Positions 24,111-33,253 of a stretch of 64,000 bases of DNA are shown one piece after another. Source of the stretch: an uncultured Clostridia bacterium (GTDB taxonomy: Bacteria; Bacillota; Clostridia; Oscillospirales; Ruminococcaceae); contig CANQKD010000010.1 of assembly GCA_947624375.1 (NCBI GenBank), forward strand, positions 1 to 64,000. The letters run 5' to 3'. The position numbers and the translations under genes were made by a program. How positions within the stretch are numbered: position 1 is the first letter of the stretch; each line of letters begins with the position of its first letter. The notes under the pieces were generated by a model. It ran no database searches and was not told where the DNA came from. It saw only the letters and a list, made by a program, of their open reading frames with translations.

Positions 24111-25547
24111 TCAAAGCTGTGCCAGCGCCTCTTTGACTACCTCGCGCTCATCAAAGTGTATCTTCTTGCCGCCTGCCAGTATCTGATAGTCCTCATGTCC
24201 CTTGCCGCAAAGCACGATAACGTCATCTTTCTGCGCATTTTTTACCGCCCAGTGTATCGCCTCGCGCCTGTCTGTTATGCGTATATAAGGCGTATCGCAG
24301 CCCTCTAAACCTTTCAGAATATCTTCAATAATAGCATCGGGATCTTCATTTCTCGGGTTATCCGAAGTTATCACCATAAAGTCTGAGTGTGCCGCGGCCG
24401 CCTTTGCCATAAGCGGTCTTTTGCCTGCATCGCGGTTGCCGCCGCAGCCGAACAGCGCCACCACCCTGCCTTTTGCGCCGCTCTTAATAGCGGTAAGAAT
24501 ATTCTCGACCGCATCGGGCGTGTGGGCGTAATCGCATATTACGGTAAAATCTCTGCCGGTGTCTACTGCTTCTGCCCTGCCGCGCACGCCGCCGAAGTCT
24601 TTCAAAAGTTCGGCGCACTCTCTGCCGTCAAATCCCATAGCTTCCATAGCCGCTATAACACCCAGCGAGTTTGAAATGTTGAAGTCGCCCGGCATAGGGA
24701 AGTATACCTCAAAGCTGCCTTTCGAGCTCTTGCAGGTGTAGCTTACGCCGCGCTCGGAAAAAGCGCAGTCGCAGGCTGTAAAATCTGCGTTTTCATCTTT
24801 TTCGCCGAAAGATATTTTATCACAGCTTATCTCATTAAAATAGCGTTTGCCATAGTCTGTATCGGTATTTATAACAGCCTTTCTGCAAAGTGAGAAAAGT
24901 ATCTTCTTTGCCTGATAGTAGTTTTCCATACTGCCGTGAACGTCAAGGTGATCCTGTGTCAGGTTAGTAAACACCGCCGTATCGAACACGCAGCCGTCAA
25001 CTCTGCCCTGCTCCAGCCCCTGCGATGATACCTCCATAACGCAGTATTCGCAGCCCTTATCGACCATATTTCTGAAAAGCTCAAACAGGTCATAAGGCTC
25101 GGGGGTAGTTCTTTCCGTGTGCAGCACTTCATCACCGATCTCGTTCTGGCAAGTGCCGATAAGCCCCGTTTTGTGCCCCATTTTTGTAAGCAGATACTTT
25201 ATCACCGTCGTGGAAGTCGTCTTGCCGTTAGTGCCCGTAACGCCTATTAGTTTCAGCTGCCTCTCGGGGTGCGAGAACCACGCAGCGCAAGCACGAGGAA
25301 AAAACCGCCTGCTGTCAGGTACTATTATCTGCCTGTCAAGACCCATATCGCGCTCAACTACCACCGCCGCCGCGCCGTTTTCAAGCGCTTTTGCAGCATA
25401 GTCGTGCCCGTCAAAACTTCCGCCCTTTATGCACACGAAAAGTCCGCCTTCTTTCAGCTCTTTTCGCGTGTCGCAGGATATATCCGTTATCTCCGTGTCG
25501 GCAAGAGAAGTTTTCGCTATGCCGTCTAAAAGTTCATACAGCCTCAT
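24111..25547 (-). CDS. murE: UDP-MurNAc-L-Ala-D-Glu:meso-DAP ligase MurE
   Basis: 478 residues. P-loop GVTGTNGKTTSTTV near 105-118. The residue-selecting motif is DNPRNEDP (about 403-410), the DNPR form used by meso-diaminopimelate-adding enzymes, so the peptidoglycan is predicted to carry meso-DAP. ATG start. It lies 21 bp downstream of the transpeptidase gene and 27 bp before murF, in one operon. Confidence 0.95.
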   Translation of the reverse strand: MRLYELLDGIAKTSLADTEITDISCDTRKELKEGGLFVCIKGGSFDGHDYAAKALENGAAAVVVERDMGLDRQIIVPDSRRFFPRACAAWFSHPERQLKLIGVTGTNGKTTSTTVIKYLLTKMGHKTGLIGTCQNEIGDEVLHTERTTPEPYDLFELFRNMVDKGCEYCVMEVSSQGLEQGRVDGCVFDTAVFTNLTQDHLDVHGSMENYYQAKKILFSLCRKAVINTDTDYGKRYFNEISCDKISFGEKDENADFTACDCAFSERGVSYTCKSSKGSFEVYFPMPGDFNISNSLGVIAAMEAMGFDGRECAELLKDFGGVRGRAEAVDTGRDFTVICDYAHTPDAVENILTAIKSGAKGRVVALFGCGGNRDAGKRPLMAKAAAAHSDFMVITSDNPRNEDPDAIIEDILKGLEGCDTPYIRITDRREAIHWAVKNAQKDDVIVLCGKGHEDYQILAGGKKIHFDEREVVKEALAQL

Positions 25548-25568
25548 GTGTATTGCCCCTTTGCTATA

Positions 25569-27863
25569 TTACTGTGACGATACCGTCTGCGGATAGAACG
25601 TTACCGAAACTATCTGACCTTTGTATACCATCATACCGGGTGCAGGGTTCTGGTCGTAACCTGCCGTTGCACCGGGCTCATAAGCCGCGCTTCCGTTTGG
25701 CAGAAGATTCAGCCCTGCCTCGTCCAAAGCCGCCTGTGCCTGCTCCAGCGTAAGACCCGAGAGTGCCGGCACTGTGGTCGTCTCTGCAACCGCGTTTTCA
25801 TCGGTATACAAAACTACAGTTCCGCCCTTTCTCATAGAGCCCGACGATGGCACCTGTGTAACAACAGAATCGCCCGTGCCAACAACGTTCACTTTAAGCC
25901 CCAGCGCTTCCAGCGTTGCCTTGGCATCTTTAACATCGGAATACTCGGTGTTCTTAACTACCACCGCTATCTTGCTCAGTTCTTCTTCGGTGTATTCGGG
26001 GTATATTCCCATATATGGCAGAATATTTTCAAGTACTTCTCTTGCATAGGGCGCTGCCACCTGGCTTCCGTAATACTCTCCGCCCTGTGGGTCGTCTACC
26101 ACTATAAGCACTATCACCTGAGGGTCATCAGCAGGTGCGAACGCACAGTATGAACCAACATAATCATGCGTACCTGTGGGGTCTACGTCTATTTTCTGCG
26201 AAGTGCCCGATTTACCGCCTATTTTATAGCCTTGTATGTAAGCGTTGCCGCTCTTGGCGTTTTCAACAACATACTCGAGGATCTCTCTCATCTTTGCGGA
26301 AACTTCTTCGGATATTACCTGCCTTTTCACAACGGGCTCAAAGTCTTTCACAACGTTTCCGTTTGAGTCAATTATCTTGTCTACCACCTGAGGGGTGATA
26401 AGGTAGCCGCCGTTTATTACCGCCGAATATGCCGTTATCATCTCAATGGGAGTTATCTTGTTTGCCTGACCGAAAGAGCTCGAGGCAAGGTCAACTATGC
26501 TCATGGTATTTTTGCTTACATATATGCTTGAAGCCTCGCCCGGAAGATCTATCCCCGTGGGCTCTGTAAAGCCGTATGCCTCAAAATAATCGCCGAAAAG
26601 CTCCGTGCCCAGAGTCTGACCTATCCTTATAAACGCCGGGTTGCAGGAGTTCATCATCGCATCGCGCAGCGTCTGCACACCGTGGTCGTATTCCGCCCAG
26701 CAGTGGTAGGGTATGTCTGCCACCTGCACCACCTTGCCGCACTGAAAGCCATCCTCGGCAGTTATAGTCTGCTCTTCCAAAGCCGAAGAAGCCGTAATTA
26801 CCTTGAATACCGAACCGGGATAGTATATCTCTGAAACCGCTTTGTTTTTCCACTGTGTAGCCCACGCCTCGCTCTGCGCCTTGGTCTTTTCGTCGCCCTC
26901 GGGCATGGCAGATATTGCAGCGGCAACACCGGGGTCAAGAATATCGGCAGGGTTGTTCAGATCATAGCCGTATGTGGTAGCCATAGCAAGCACCGCGCCG
27001 GTGTTCGGGTCCATAACAATGCCTGTCGCTCTTTCTTTCGGCGCATGAGTTTCAACGCACTTTTGCAGGGCGTTTTCCAGCGCCGACTGAATAGGTATCT
27101 TGATATTCAGCACCAGCGAATCCCCTGCCTGCGCATCATAGGACTGCTTGTATTCATACGGTATCTCGTTGCCCCTGTTGTCGGTAGCAATAAGCGTTTT
27201 GCCGTCAACGCCAGAGAGATAATCATCATAATAAGCTTCAAGACCGTAAATGCCGTAGCCATCGTAATGCAGATGACCTATTACCGAAGCCGCCAGCGTG
27301 TTTTCGGGGTAAAACCTCTTTGAAGACTCGGTAGCGCCAATGCCGCTTATGCCGTTTTCCTCAGCATATTCGCGTATCTCGTCCGCCTTGTCCTTTTCAA
27401 CGTTCTTCTTTATCTCCTGATAGCGGTTCTCTTTCATGCATTTTGCAAGTATCTCCGACTGCTCTGTTTCAAGCAGCTGTGAGAGCCGCAGAGTTATGCT
27501 ATCCAGCGTAAGCGGCTGCACCAGTTCGACTTGTGGGTCTTCGGCGTGCTGTTTTATTGATTTTTCCGCCGCTTCTTCGCTGTCCTCAATATTCTTGCGT
27601 ATTAAAACGGGGTCAACATAAATGGTGTATACCGTCGCACTCTGCGCCAGGATATCCATATTCGCATCATATATAGCGCCGCGCGGCGCGGTTATGGTAG
27701 TGCTTTTAAGCTGCTGAGAGCTTGCAAGCTCCTGCCACTGCGAGGCGTTCACTATAGATATCATCACCATTGTGTATATAAGGTAGCCTATCACTATAAA
27801 AATAACAGGCCATACAAAGCCGTTCAGCCTTTTTTTCATCGAGGAAGTTGGCTTGTCTGACAT
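25569..27863 (-). CDS. class B penicillin-binding protein (SpoVD/PBP2B type) with two PASTA domains
   Basis: 764 residues. One N-terminal helix (about 13-35), dimerisation domain, then transpeptidase: serine motif PGSVFKV (S-x-x-K, near 347-353), SCN within MNSCNPAF (near 406-413) and KSG in GGKSGTSQ (near 570-577). Two PASTA repeats close the protein (about 630-760). Cross-links septal wall with FtsW. PASTA domains and dcw location fit SpoVD or PBP2B; which of the two, division or spore cortex, cannot be decided here. Confidence 0.93.
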   Translation of the reverse strand: MSDKPTSSMKKRLNGFVWPVIFIVIGYLIYTMVMISIVNASQWQELASSQQLKSTTITAPRGAIYDANMDILAQSATVYTIYVDPVLIRKNIEDSEEAAEKSIKQHAEDPQVELVQPLTLDSITLRLSQLLETEQSEILAKCMKENRYQEIKKNVEKDKADEIREYAEENGISGIGATESSKRFYPENTLAASVIGHLHYDGYGIYGLEAYYDDYLSGVDGKTLIATDNRGNEIPYEYKQSYDAQAGDSLVLNIKIPIQSALENALQKCVETHAPKERATGIVMDPNTGAVLAMATTYGYDLNNPADILDPGVAAAISAMPEGDEKTKAQSEAWATQWKNKAVSEIYYPGSVFKVITASSALEEQTITAEDGFQCGKVVQVADIPYHCWAEYDHGVQTLRDAMMNSCNPAFIRIGQTLGTELFGDYFEAYGFTEPTGIDLPGEASSIYVSKNTMSIVDLASSSFGQANKITPIEMITAYSAVINGGYLITPQVVDKIIDSNGNVVKDFEPVVKRQVISEEVSAKMREILEYVVENAKSGNAYIQGYKIGGKSGTSQKIDVDPTGTHDYVGSYCAFAPADDPQVIVLIVVDDPQGGEYYGSQVAAPYAREVLENILPYMGIYPEYTEEELSKIAVVVKNTEYSDVKDAKATLEALGLKVNVVGTGDSVVTQVPSSGSMRKGGTVVLYTDENAVAETTTVPALSGLTLEQAQAALDEAGLNLLPNGSAAYEPGATAGYDQNPAPGMMVYKGQIVSVTFYPQTVSSQ

Positions 27864-27963
27864 TCTTTTTCACCCCATTTATCGCTTTTGTACGTTTAAT
27901 ATGAATAAGAAAGCTAAGTCTGACTTAAATAAGATCAAACTCAACTTTCTGTAATTATCTTAT

Positions 27964-28482
27964 TCACTCTATGCCGAGATATTCCTTCACGCCTTCAAAC
28001 CAGTCCTTTATCGCGGCAAAGAAACCTTTTTCCTCTTTCTTCACCACTTCAGAAACGGAATCGACAGGCACTTCAACAAATTCCACCTGCGATTTGTCGA
28101 GCTTTGTAAGACCCAGCGTATTTTCGGCATAATCTTCCACCGCCGTAACGCTCGTTTTTGATGCAAGCTGAGCTTCCAGGTTTGTACATTCGTCCTGAAG
28201 CTGTGAAAGCTGCGCGCTCATCTTCGACTGCTCAGCCGTCAGCCTGCTCATGTCTATCTGGTTCGATATGACACCTGCCAGCACCACTACGGCTACTATT
28301 GCAGGCACCAGTATCTCAATGAGGGGAAATATCGGCGCTTTTTTCTTTGCGTTTGCCTTATGCTGTATATTGCTTTGCGGCTGCTCCTGCGGCGGCGCGT
28401 ACTCATGATCATCATCATAGTCGTAGTAATCGTCGTCATAGTCGGGCAGATCATACGCCAGATTGCTTTCTATCCTTGCCAA
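27964..28482 (-). CDS. ftsL: FtsL-like septum protein
   Basis: 172 residues from a TTG start (GTGAGGG upstream). An acidic, Asp/Tyr-rich cytoplasmic stretch (DYDDDYYDYDDDHEY, about 14-28), one membrane helix (about 52-76), then a short coiled coil (about 78-110) and a conserved ...AEDYAENTLGL-like segment. This is the layout and gene position of FtsL, which bridges DivIB and DivIC to the FtsW-PBP pair. Sequence conservation in this family is low, so position carries weight. Confidence 0.82.
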   Translation of the reverse strand: MARIESNLAYDLPDYDDDYYDYDDDHEYAPPQEQPQSNIQHKANAKKKAPIFPLIEILVPAIVAVVVLAGVISNQIDMSRLTAEQSKMSAQLSQLQDECTNLEAQLASKTSVTAVEDYAENTLGLTKLDKSQVEFVEVPVDSVSEVVKKEEKGFFAAIKDWFEGVKEYLGIE

Positions 28483-28614
28483 TATCCCTCACCTCTTTTG
28501 CTGTGGGCGCAATGTTTTGCTCTCTTATTTCTTTTGTTCGTTTTTTGTTTCTCTTTTTTGTACGTTCTTTTGTTGTTCTTTCTTTTTTGTTTATTTTGTA
28601 AGATCTGCGCTAAG

Positions 28615-29535
28615 CTACAGTTTCTCTATTATCCTCAGTTTAGCGCCTGAGCTTCTGCGGTTTTCCTCAAGCTCCTTTTCGCCTGCCGTTATAGGCTTGC
28701 GGTTTACAAGCTTTCCGCGCGGCTTTTTGCCGCATACGCATACGGGAAAATCGGGCGGACATTCACAGCCTCTGCAATAGGCTGCAAACCTCTGCTTTAC
28801 CAGTCTGTCTTCCAGCGAGTGGAATGTGATGATACACAGCCTGCCCCCGGGTCTCAAAGCATCAAATGCCTTATCAAGAGCAAGCGACAGGTGCAAAAGC
28901 TCCTCGTTCACCGCTATTCTTATAGCCTGGAACGTTCTTTTGCATGGATTTTTTTCTCTCTTTGATCTTGCCGGCACTGCGCTTTTTATTATCTCTGACA
29001 GTTCACCGGTAGTATCGATCTTCTTTTGTTCTCTGCACTTAACTATTGCCGACGCGATATTTCTTGCATATTTTTCTTCGCCATACTCAAAGATTATTCG
29101 TGCGAGTTCTTTTTCCGACCACCCGTTCACGATATCTTTTGCCGAAATACCCTCCTGACTCATTCTCATGTCCAGAGGTGCGTCAAGGCGATACGAAAAT
29201 CCCCTCTCCGCAGTATCCAGCTGATGCGAAGACACTCCCAGATCTAAAAGTATCCCGTCCACGCTGTCAATACCCTGATCGCTCAACACCCTGTCAAGCT
29301 CAGAGTAATTAGCTTTTATAACGGTTGCGTTAAAATCTTTCAGCCGCTCCCTCGCCGTTTCCACCGCAGTGGGGTCACGGTCTACAGCCAGCAGACGACC
29401 ACTCGTAAGTCGTTTTGCTATCTCACATGAATGTCCTGCTCCGCCCACAGTACCGTCAACATAAATGCCGTCGGGCTTGATATCCAGCCCATCGATACAT
29501 TCGCGAAGCATTACCGGCAGATGATGAAATTCCAA
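28615..29535 (-). CDS. rsmH: 16S rRNA (cytosine(1402)-N4)-methyltransferase RsmH
   Basis: 306 residues. SAM loop VDGTVGGAGHSCEIAKRL in part (about 26-43), DLGVSSHQLDTAERGFSY (in part, near 97-114), and C-terminal ITFHSLEDRLVK (near 233-244). Methylates N4 of C1402 in the ribosomal P-site. TTG start directly after the mraZ stop codon, so translation is probably coupled. Confidence 0.95.
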   Translation of the reverse strand: MEFHHLPVMLRECIDGLDIKPDGIYVDGTVGGAGHSCEIAKRLTSGRLLAVDRDPTAVETARERLKDFNATVIKANYSELDRVLSDQGIDSVDGILLDLGVSSHQLDTAERGFSYRLDAPLDMRMSQEGISAKDIVNGWSEKELARIIFEYGEEKYARNIASAIVKCREQKKIDTTGELSEIIKSAVPARSKREKNPCKRTFQAIRIAVNEELLHLSLALDKAFDALRPGGRLCIITFHSLEDRLVKQRFAAYCRGCECPPDFPVCVCGKKPRGKLVNRKPITAGEKELEENRRSSGAKLRIIEKL

Positions 29536-29961
29536 CTAGAAATTCAACTCCTCCATCTGATCCATGATCCTGTCTTCATCAATGCGATCGTTGAGTGCCT
29601 CCCATGTTGCCTTATCCCATATCTCCGCTCTGTTGCCAACGCCCGTTACTATTATCTCTTTATCGAGCCCTGCAAACTCACGCAGATTCTGCGGGATAAG
29701 TATCCTGCCCTGCTTGTCGGCGGTAACTTCGCTTGCCCACGAGAGGAAGAACCTCTGTAGTTCTCTGCCCTTTGACATCGGCAAAGCTTCTATCCTTGCC
29801 GCCATTTCTTCAAATGCAGTCGAAGCATACGCAAACAAACATCCGTCCAGACCTCTGGTGACTACGATCTGCTCGCCTAATATCTCTCTAAGCTTTATAG
29901 GAAAGCTCATTCTGCCTTTTATGTCCATCGACTGCGTAAACGATCCTGTCAAGCTTGACAA
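29536..29961 (-). CDS. mraZ: MraZ transcriptional regulator
   Basis: 141 residues from the TTG at 29961, 8 bp after GGGAGG; the frame is open further, but this start gives the family length of about 143. Two SpoVT/AbrB-type halves, with DIKGRMSFPIKLRE and DKQGRILIPQNLREFAG as the two DxxGRxxxP signatures. MraZ rings bind repeats before their own operon and repress dcw genes. First gene of the cluster. Confidence 0.93.
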   Translation of the reverse strand: MSSLTGSFTQSMDIKGRMSFPIKLREILGEQIVVTRGLDGCLFAYASTAFEEMAARIEALPMSKGRELQRFFLSWASEVTADKQGRILIPQNLREFAGLDKEIIVTGVGNRAEIWDKATWEALNDRIDEDRIMDQMEELNF

Positions 29962-30053
29962 GCAAATCACCTCCCGTTTGGTCTTTTTCGGATCTGAAAG
30001 CATCATTTAGGGAATGAACACCACTATTTAACACTTTTCACCGTCATGAGACC

Positions 30054-30082
30054 ATTATACATTATAAATTCGCAGAAATCAA
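30054..30082 (-). promoter_or_regulatory. dcw operon promoter before mraZ
   Basis: On the minus strand TTGATT (30082-30077), 17-bp spacer, TATAAT (30059-30054). The leader down to mraZ holds several GTG-type repeats (near 30006-30045) that could be MraZ boxes, though the spacing is not a clean match. Confidence 0.75.
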
Positions 30083-30269
30083 GCCTGCGCGCCGTTTGTC
30101 AGGGTGACGTTTTACACAATTTTTATATCACTATATTTGTATACTATGCACAAGAAGTCCCATTTTTCGGACTTTTATCAGTACACCGTGACACACCCGC
30201 AAAATTGTAAACTTTTTGTGAACGAGAACATTCGTTCTGAAATCTGTAAAGCAAATACCTTTACACATA

Positions 30270-30307
30270 CAAAAAGACGTGAAGAACAAATTTTGTCATC
30301 ACGTCTT
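30270..30307 (-). terminator. terminator after the phosphatase gene
   Basis: Stem AAGACGTGA/TCACGTCTT followed by TTTTTG on the minus strand. It ends the rpiB-GyrI-like-phosphatase run just before the mraZ promoter. Confidence 0.85.
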
Positions 30308-30334
30308 GAATGTCTGCCTGTTAAGTTGTAGCCT

Positions 30335-30865
30335 TTACAGGTCGTACTGCCTGATTTCGCAGTTGCCCATAAAAAATCCCATAAATCTATCCGTTGTCAT
30401 GTCGTAAAAATAGCTGTCGATCACCCTGCAAATGCCGCCGTGGCACACCAGCAGAACGTCCTCGCCGCTGTATAAACGCTTTACATCATCTATAACGTTG
30501 TAAGTGCGCTGAACCACCTGAAAGACCGATTCACCGCCCGGCATTTTGCAGCCCCACGCCGCCTTTGCTTTCGGGAAGTCTTCAAGATATCGGCTCTTGC
30601 CCTCGTACCTGCCGTAATCCCACTCTATCAGCCGCTCATCTGTCTGAACCGGCAGACCTACTTTTTCTGCGACTATTTCAGCGGTCTGCACAGCCCTTTT
30701 CATCGGTGAGGAGATTATGCGCCCCAGCGAAAGCGCCGAAGCTTCTTGTGCCAGCCGCTGTGCCTGCCGTATGCCCTCGCCCGATAGCGGTATGTCAGTC
30801 CTGCCCAGAATTATGTCTTTTGCGTTCCATTCGGTCTGCCCGTGGCGCGTTGCGTAAAGTTTCAT
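30335..30865 (-). CDS. histidine phosphatase superfamily protein (phosphoglycerate mutase-like)
   Basis: 176 residues. RHGQTEWN (about 7-14) holds the catalytic histidine; RTDIPLSGEG, SSPMKRAVQTAEIV and LVCHGGICR (near 137-145) complete the fold. Compact size fits CobC/PhoE-like broad phosphatases rather than glycolytic mutase. Its ATG overlaps the stop of the GyrI-like gene by 4 bp. Substrate unknown. Confidence 0.88.
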   Translation of the reverse strand: MKLYATRHGQTEWNAKDIILGRTDIPLSGEGIRQAQRLAQEASALSLGRIISSPMKRAVQTAEIVAEKVGLPVQTDERLIEWDYGRYEGKSRYLEDFPKAKAAWGCKMPGGESVFQVVQRTYNVIDDVKRLYSGEDVLLVCHGGICRVIDSYFYDMTTDRFMGFFMGNCEIRQYDL

Positions 30866-31497
30866 GTGCGCTCCTTTATCGGTTCTCTTATAACGGTGCG
30901 AAGCTTTTCGGGCGCGACCCTGCGCGCATCGCTTAAATATATCTCGTGGTGAAGCCTGCTCTTTGAAAGGTCGTATTCATAGCCGCCGCGCTGTATGTAT
31001 TCGTCCATAAGAGCCAAAGTGCGCGGCTCGTCATCGTAGCTGCCTATGTGCATACACTGCACGCACAGCCCCTCCTCCACCGTGAGAAACTCAGCCGCCG
31101 AAAGGTCGGTCTTCTTCTTTTCCTGCGCCTGTTCAACCGCCCTGTCAAAATCGGCTTTCTTAACAAAGTCCGGCAGACGTATCATAGAGATGAAATTGAA
31201 CTTATCCTTGTGGGTGTAGTCTATGCGCTCTGCGCCCTCCTGCCACCAGAAGCCCTCCAGCGGCGGCACTACATAATCAAAATACCCCTCAATGCGCCAG
31301 TCGCTCTTCTTGCTCATCTTAATAGTGAAAGAAATTGTGTACAAAATGCCTATCGAGCGTTTGTACTCGCTGTCCTCGGCGTTGGGGTCGCCCTTGCCGC
31401 GCACCACAACATAATTCATCTTCGGCAAGGTGACTATCGCAGGCTTTTCCTTTGGCAGATAAAATTCCTTGTACTCTTTTTTGTAGTCAAATGCCAT
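30862..31497 (-). CDS. GyrI-like small-molecule-binding protein
   Basis: 211 residues. MAFDYKKEYKEFYLPKEKPAIVTLPKMNYVVVRGKGDPN (in part) is the start of the stand-alone GyrI-like domain family. Later features are EGFWWQEG (near 77-84) and a C-terminal IYLSDARRVAPEKLRTVIREPI. These proteins bind or hydrolyse small lipophilic compounds and resemble the effector domain of BmrR/Rob regulators, without a DNA-binding domain. It sits between rpiB and the phosphatase. Confidence 0.85.
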   Translation of the reverse strand: MAFDYKKEYKEFYLPKEKPAIVTLPKMNYVVVRGKGDPNAEDSEYKRSIGILYTISFTIKMSKKSDWRIEGYFDYVVPPLEGFWWQEGAERIDYTHKDKFNFISMIRLPDFVKKADFDRAVEQAQEKKKTDLSAAEFLTVEEGLCVQCMHIGSYDDEPRTLALMDEYIQRGGYEYDLSKSRLHHEIYLSDARRVAPEKLRTVIREPIKERT

Positions 31498-31528
31498 AGG
31501 TCATACCTCATCAAAATATTCAGCCATA

Positions 31529-31963
31529 TCAGCCCTCTAGTTTCATGATCTTGTCAACTCTGACAGCGTGCCTGCCGCCCTCAAACGGCGTTTCGAGGAA
31601 CACTTTCACTATCTCCGCCGCCAGCCCGTCGCCCACGACCCTCTGACCTATGCAGAGAACGTTGGCGTCGTTGTGCAGGCGCGTGAATCTGGCAGAAAAG
31701 GTGTCGCTGCAGCACGCCGCGCGAATGCCTTTTATCTTGTTTGCAGCCATCGACATACCCACGCCCGTGCCGCACAGCAGGATAGCCTTTTCGCACCTGC
31801 CGCTCACAACGGCATCGCAGACCTCTTTCGCCTTGTCGGGGTAGTCGCACTTTTCGCCCTCGGCAACGCCAAAGTCGAGGTAGTCCACTCCCTCGCTCTC
31901 CAAAAATTTTGCCACCGCCATTTTCAGCTGCGGCGCCGCATGATCGTTTCCAATTGCAATCAT
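31529..31963 (-). CDS. rpiB: ribose-5-phosphate isomerase B
   Basis: 144 residues from the ATG at 31963, which has AAGGAGAACTTAAA upstream. A much longer open frame continues upstream but only through a repeat F copy. IGNDHAAPQLK near the start, GTGVGMSMAANK (near 65-76) and NDANVLCIGQRVVG (near 97-110) are RpiB/LacAB signatures. Interconverts ribose-5-P and ribulose-5-P. Confidence 0.94.
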   Translation of the reverse strand: MIAIGNDHAAPQLKMAVAKFLESEGVDYLDFGVAEGEKCDYPDKAKEVCDAVVSGRCEKAILLCGTGVGMSMAANKIKGIRAACCSDTFSARFTRLHNDANVLCIGQRVVGDGLAAEIVKVFLETPFEGGRHAVRVDKIMKLEG

Positions 31964-32024
31964 TTTAAGTTCTCCTTTATTTGTATTATTCGCGCTTACG
32001 CGCAAGCCTGCGGAGCTGTGCACC

Positions 32025-32420
32025 GCCCCACTATATTTGGTTATCTTCTCATTTTGAGTATGCTGATACGTTTGCGTATCTCTATGCGAGGGAAAAACCA
32101 TAGGGGTATAGGGAGTGTATCTGCAAGGAAGGGCGCGCGCTCCACTCCCTTCCCTAAGGTTTTTCCCTCGCGCTCTCTTTTCCTTACCCACACCTACGAC
32201 CACGCGCTGAGCCTTGGTGGTATTTCGCGACCTCTTCGCACGGAACTTCGTAGCTTTGTGGAGGAGGCTAAAGAGAGAAATACGCATCAGTTTCGTTTGT
32301 AAGGCAAAAGAGGTCAGTAGTGCGGGAAATTGATTTGCAATGTACTGCATATAAATTTCGTGACAGTTGATTTACAGCTTTTGTAGAAATGGCATGAAAG
32401 TCCACGCTATTGAAATTAAA
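32025..32420 (+). repeat. repeat F copy 1 (about 400 bp structured element)
   Basis: Non-coding element with a 14-bp stem GCGAGGGAAAAACC/GGTTTTTCCCTCGC enclosing GGGAGTG/CACTCCC, then GACCTCTT pairing with AAGAGGTC some 110 bp on. Other copies at 54690 and, inverted and interrupted, at 46690. It fills the gap upstream of rpiB. Confidence 0.75.
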
Positions 32421-32434
32421 CGGACTATGCAAAA

Positions 32435-32560
32435 GAATTATGGTTTCAGAATATGCGAGCCATCGAGCATATTCTGAAATCGGCGACCCCATAATGTCGC
32501 CGAAATAATTCTTTCATTGTGGCTTGGAGGCTTAAGCCGACAAGACACTGCGAAAGCAGC
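32435..32560 (-). repeat. repeat B copy 3 with GGCTTGGAGGC tail
   Basis: GAATTAT and ATAATTC inverted ends; inner hairpins CAGAATATGC/GCATATTCTG and GGCGAC/GTCGCC. The tail module GGCTTGGAGGCTTAAGCC follows. Joined to repeat F copy 1. Confidence 0.75.
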
Positions 32561-32566
32561 AAAAAC

Positions 32567-33253
32567 CTACCTATGCGCCTTATCCTTCTCCGCCTTGGTA
32601 TCTTGCAGGTAGGCAGCTGCCAGCCTTTCGGGCGGCGTGGCTTCGCACCCCATTGCCGCAAAGCACAGCGACGACGCCCTTTGCAGGCGGTCTTTCGGCG
32701 GCGCACAGCGTACATTCTCCATGCCGCTCAAAAGCTCTTTCACCTCGCCGCAGCAGTCACCGACTATTATCACATCTCCGTCTATCCCCTGCGCGTACTC
32801 TTTAAGCTCCTGCGCGGTGCACACGCGGTCGGGATACACACACTTCACACCGTCTCCGTCAGATACGTATCCGCCGAGGTAATAAACATCAGTACGCGCT
32901 TTGAGCACCGCAAGCACAGTGCCCTTAGCCGCGCACACATTGAAGCTCAGCGCCATAAGCGTTGAAACGCCGCAGCACTCGCACCCAAGCCCCATGCACA
33001 TACCCTTGACAGCCGCTATGCCAATGCGCAGCCCCGTATACGAGCCCGGCCCGTTCGCTACCGCTATCCTATCAATATCATGCAGGGTGAGCGAGCAGTC
33101 CTCCAGCAGCTTTTTCACCATAGGCAGTATCACCTGCGAATGCGTAAGCTTTGTGTAAAGTATGCTCTCGCCTATAATGCGTTCCCCGTCACATACTGCC
33201 GCAGAGGCGGTCTTGCCCGAAGTTTCAATTCCCAAGCACAGCAAAGCGTTCAT
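32567..33253 (-). CDS. tsaB: tRNA threonylcarbamoyladenosine factor TsaB
   Basis: 228 residues from the ATG at 33253; the site GGGAG lies so close that a TTG three codons in may be the real start. LGIETSGKTASAAV at the N-terminus is the ASKHA ATPase fold start of TsaB, followed by GPGSYTGLRIGIAAVKGM (in part, near 67-84). Works with TsaD and TsaE in t6A synthesis. The start overlaps tsaE. Confidence 0.92.
   Translation of the reverse strand: MNALLCLGIETSGKTASAAVCDGERIIGESILYTKLTHSQVILPMVKKLLEDCSLTLHDIDRIAVANGPGSYTGLRIGIAAVKGMCMGLGCECCGVSTLMALSFNVCAAKGTVLAVLKARTDVYYLGGYVSDGDGVKCVYPDRVCTAQELKEYAQGIDGDVIIVGDCCGEVKELLSGMENVRCAPPKDRLQRASSLCFAAMGCEATPPERLAAAYLQDTKAEKDKAHR

Noticed and set aside
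30006-30045. MraZ binding boxes as a firm feature
   Set aside because: GTG-type repeats are present but neither the TGGGA core nor a regular spacing is convincing.
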